NCBI GenBank assembly: GCA_963836425.1
Contig: CAWIJJ010000001.1
Coordinates: 1 to 64,000, forward strand
DNA: 64,000 nt
Reading direction: 5' to 3'
Source of the DNA: CAWIJJ01 sp963836425
Lineage (GTDB): Bacteria; Acidobacteriota; Terriglobia; Bryobacterales; Bryobacteraceae
Below the pieces are notes generated by a model. It was not told the DNA's origin, ran no database searches, and saw only the letters and a list, made by a program, of their open reading frames with translations. Below are positions 60,844 through 64,000 of this stretch, in pieces. The position numbers and the translations under genes were made by a program. Numbering within the stretch: position 1 is the stretch's first letter; each line of letters starts with the position of its first letter.

Positions 60844-60990
60844 TCAGGCCTTCCTGTTCTTGGGTTGGCGGCCGCTGTCCTTCATTTTCTTTTCCTCGCG
60901 GCGCGCTGGATTCTTCTTGTTGTCGGTGACGGGTTGATCGGGGGCGAAATCGGGAATGTTCGAATCGCTCGTGTTGTTTTGAATTGGCAT
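60844..60990 (-). CDS. Small charged protein (48 aa) following the TPR kinase
   Basis: ATG 60990 has AAGGAGA six bases upstream and the stop is TGA at 60844-60846. The N-terminal half is acidic to neutral (IQNNTSDSNIPDFAPDQPV), and the C-terminal half is strongly basic (KKNPARREEKKMKDSGR then QPKNRKA), so it may be disordered and bind nucleic acid or an acidic partner. It starts 15 bases after the kinase stop in the same direction. Its function is unknown. Confidence 0.65.
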   Translation of the reverse strand: MPIQNNTSDSNIPDFAPDQPVTDNKKNPARREEKKMKDSGRQPKNRKA

Positions 60991-61005
60991 TTTTTCTCCT
61001 TCGTT

Positions 61006-63555
<2,550 letters not shown>

Positions 63556-63642
63556 CGCTGGTCCGCTTTCTAAGGAATGACGCGCAGGAGGCGCGCGGAA
63601 CGGCTCACGGGTGCGGGCAGGGCGGGTAAGATTTAAAACTTC

Positions 63643-64000
63643 TCAGCGGGCAGACGGGCGGAACTCGAGCGTGCTTTCGGCCTTCACGCTTCGAAACGGC
63701 ATGGGGTAGCTGCGGCCGTAATAGTAGTCGTTCCACTCGTCGCGGTAGTGCCGCGAAAGGATCTGGCCGGATTGCCCGATTTGGATATTCAGCAGAGAAT
63801 GCTCCCAGTCTCCCAGGTCGGCGTTCATGCGCATGGACGGAGCCAGGGAGGAGGTGGTCTGTTTTACGGTGAGCGCGGATCCGTTCATCTCCACCGGGCC
63901 GATGTCGAAGTACTTGCCGAATACCGGCACTTCGTGGACTACGGGATGATTGATGCGCACGCGGAGCAGGTTGCCGTAGCGCCATTTCGCGAGGTCCCGC
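63643..64000 (-). CDS. Penicillin acylase family protein, C-terminal part (5' end outside window)
   Basis: The frame is open to the window end and continues LAKWRYGNLLRVRINHPV, then FGKYFDIGPVEMNGSALTVKQT, APSMRMNADLGDWEHSL, IGQSGQILSRHYRDEWNDYYYGRSYPMPF and a final STLEFRP. These are the conserved C-terminal blocks of the Ntn-hydrolase beta chain of penicillin acylase relatives (AHL or beta-lactam acylases). The catalytic N-terminal Ser of the beta chain is upstream, outside this window. Amide-bond hydrolysis in the periplasm is inferred from the family. Confidence 0.85.
   Translation of the reverse strand, partial: RDLAKWRYGNLLRVRINHPVVHEVPVFGKYFDIGPVEMNGSALTVKQTTSSLAPSMRMNADLGDWEHSLLNIQIGQSGQILSRHYRDEWNDYYYGRSYPMPFRSVKAESTLEFRPSAR

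Overview
The window is 64 kb of high-GC bacterial chromosome, most likely from a Solibacter-like member of the Acidobacteriota (order Bryobacterales). That placement is inferred from gene content. Supporting features are paired DUF1800/DUF1501 exported proteins, Tat-exported TIM-barrel, Gfo/Idh/MocA and five-bladed-propeller carbohydrate enzymes, a NIPSNAP protein, SPW and DUF892 proteins, a very large Ig-repeat (He_PIG) surface protein, a TIGR03437-type C-terminal domain and two Ser/Thr kinases fused to TPR-like arrays. There are no rRNA genes, CRISPR arrays, transposases or phage genes, so this is ordinary core and accessory chromosome rather than an island.

Layout. 0-16 kb: the tail of a small secreted protein, a stand-alone FlgC-like rod protein, an exported sugar-phosphate isomerase/epimerase-type protein, a Mn-catalase/DUF892 pair, an exported GH29 fucosidase, a SIMPL/MsrA pair, the DUF1800/DUF1501 pair, tRNA-Leu(UAG), a CBS-containing site-2 protease, envelope proteins, a sialate O-acetylesterase, a Tat-exported oxidoreductase and a membrane J-domain protein. 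16-35 kb: an outer-membrane barrel facing a 1,911-codon kinase with a huge helical-repeat region and PEGA domains, a Cys/Met-metabolism PLP enzyme, a 7.5-kb Ig-repeat gene built from about 26 units (15 nearly identical at 261 bp), a small anchored Ig-like protein, and a membrane-anchored JAMM/MPN-like protein.

35-50 kb: a lone nuoI, cysE, a NIPSNAP protein, an acyl-CoA carboxyltransferase translationally coupled to an AtuA-family protein, a zinc-ribbon protein, a previously easy-to-miss 43-codon membrane protein coupled to a PLC/P1-nuclease-like protein with a TTG start, a TonB-C protein, a GH43-like protein, two MFS transporters, a coiled-coil protein, an M28 peptidase remnant, and a tightly overlapping MFS-TPR-membrane protein-mtaB operon. 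50-64 kb: the classic SRP RNA-dnaX-ybaB-recR block, an amino-acid permease, thiE, a peroxiredoxin, a large exported HExxH protein with a TIGR03437 end, an AIM24 protein, a second TPR kinase with a 48-codon follower, and the 3' end of a penicillin-acylase-family gene.

The main theme of the hunt is single-base insertions. Five lie in the Ig repeat gene, and one each lies in mtaB, thiE and the peroxiredoxin gene. In every case removing one base restores a family-like reading frame. Either the assembly carries systematic +1 errors or several genes are recently broken; raw reads would decide. Other items of interest are the Ig array itself, a JAMM-like protein in which the first metal-binding His is Arg, the giant kinase, and the two unannotated small proteins.
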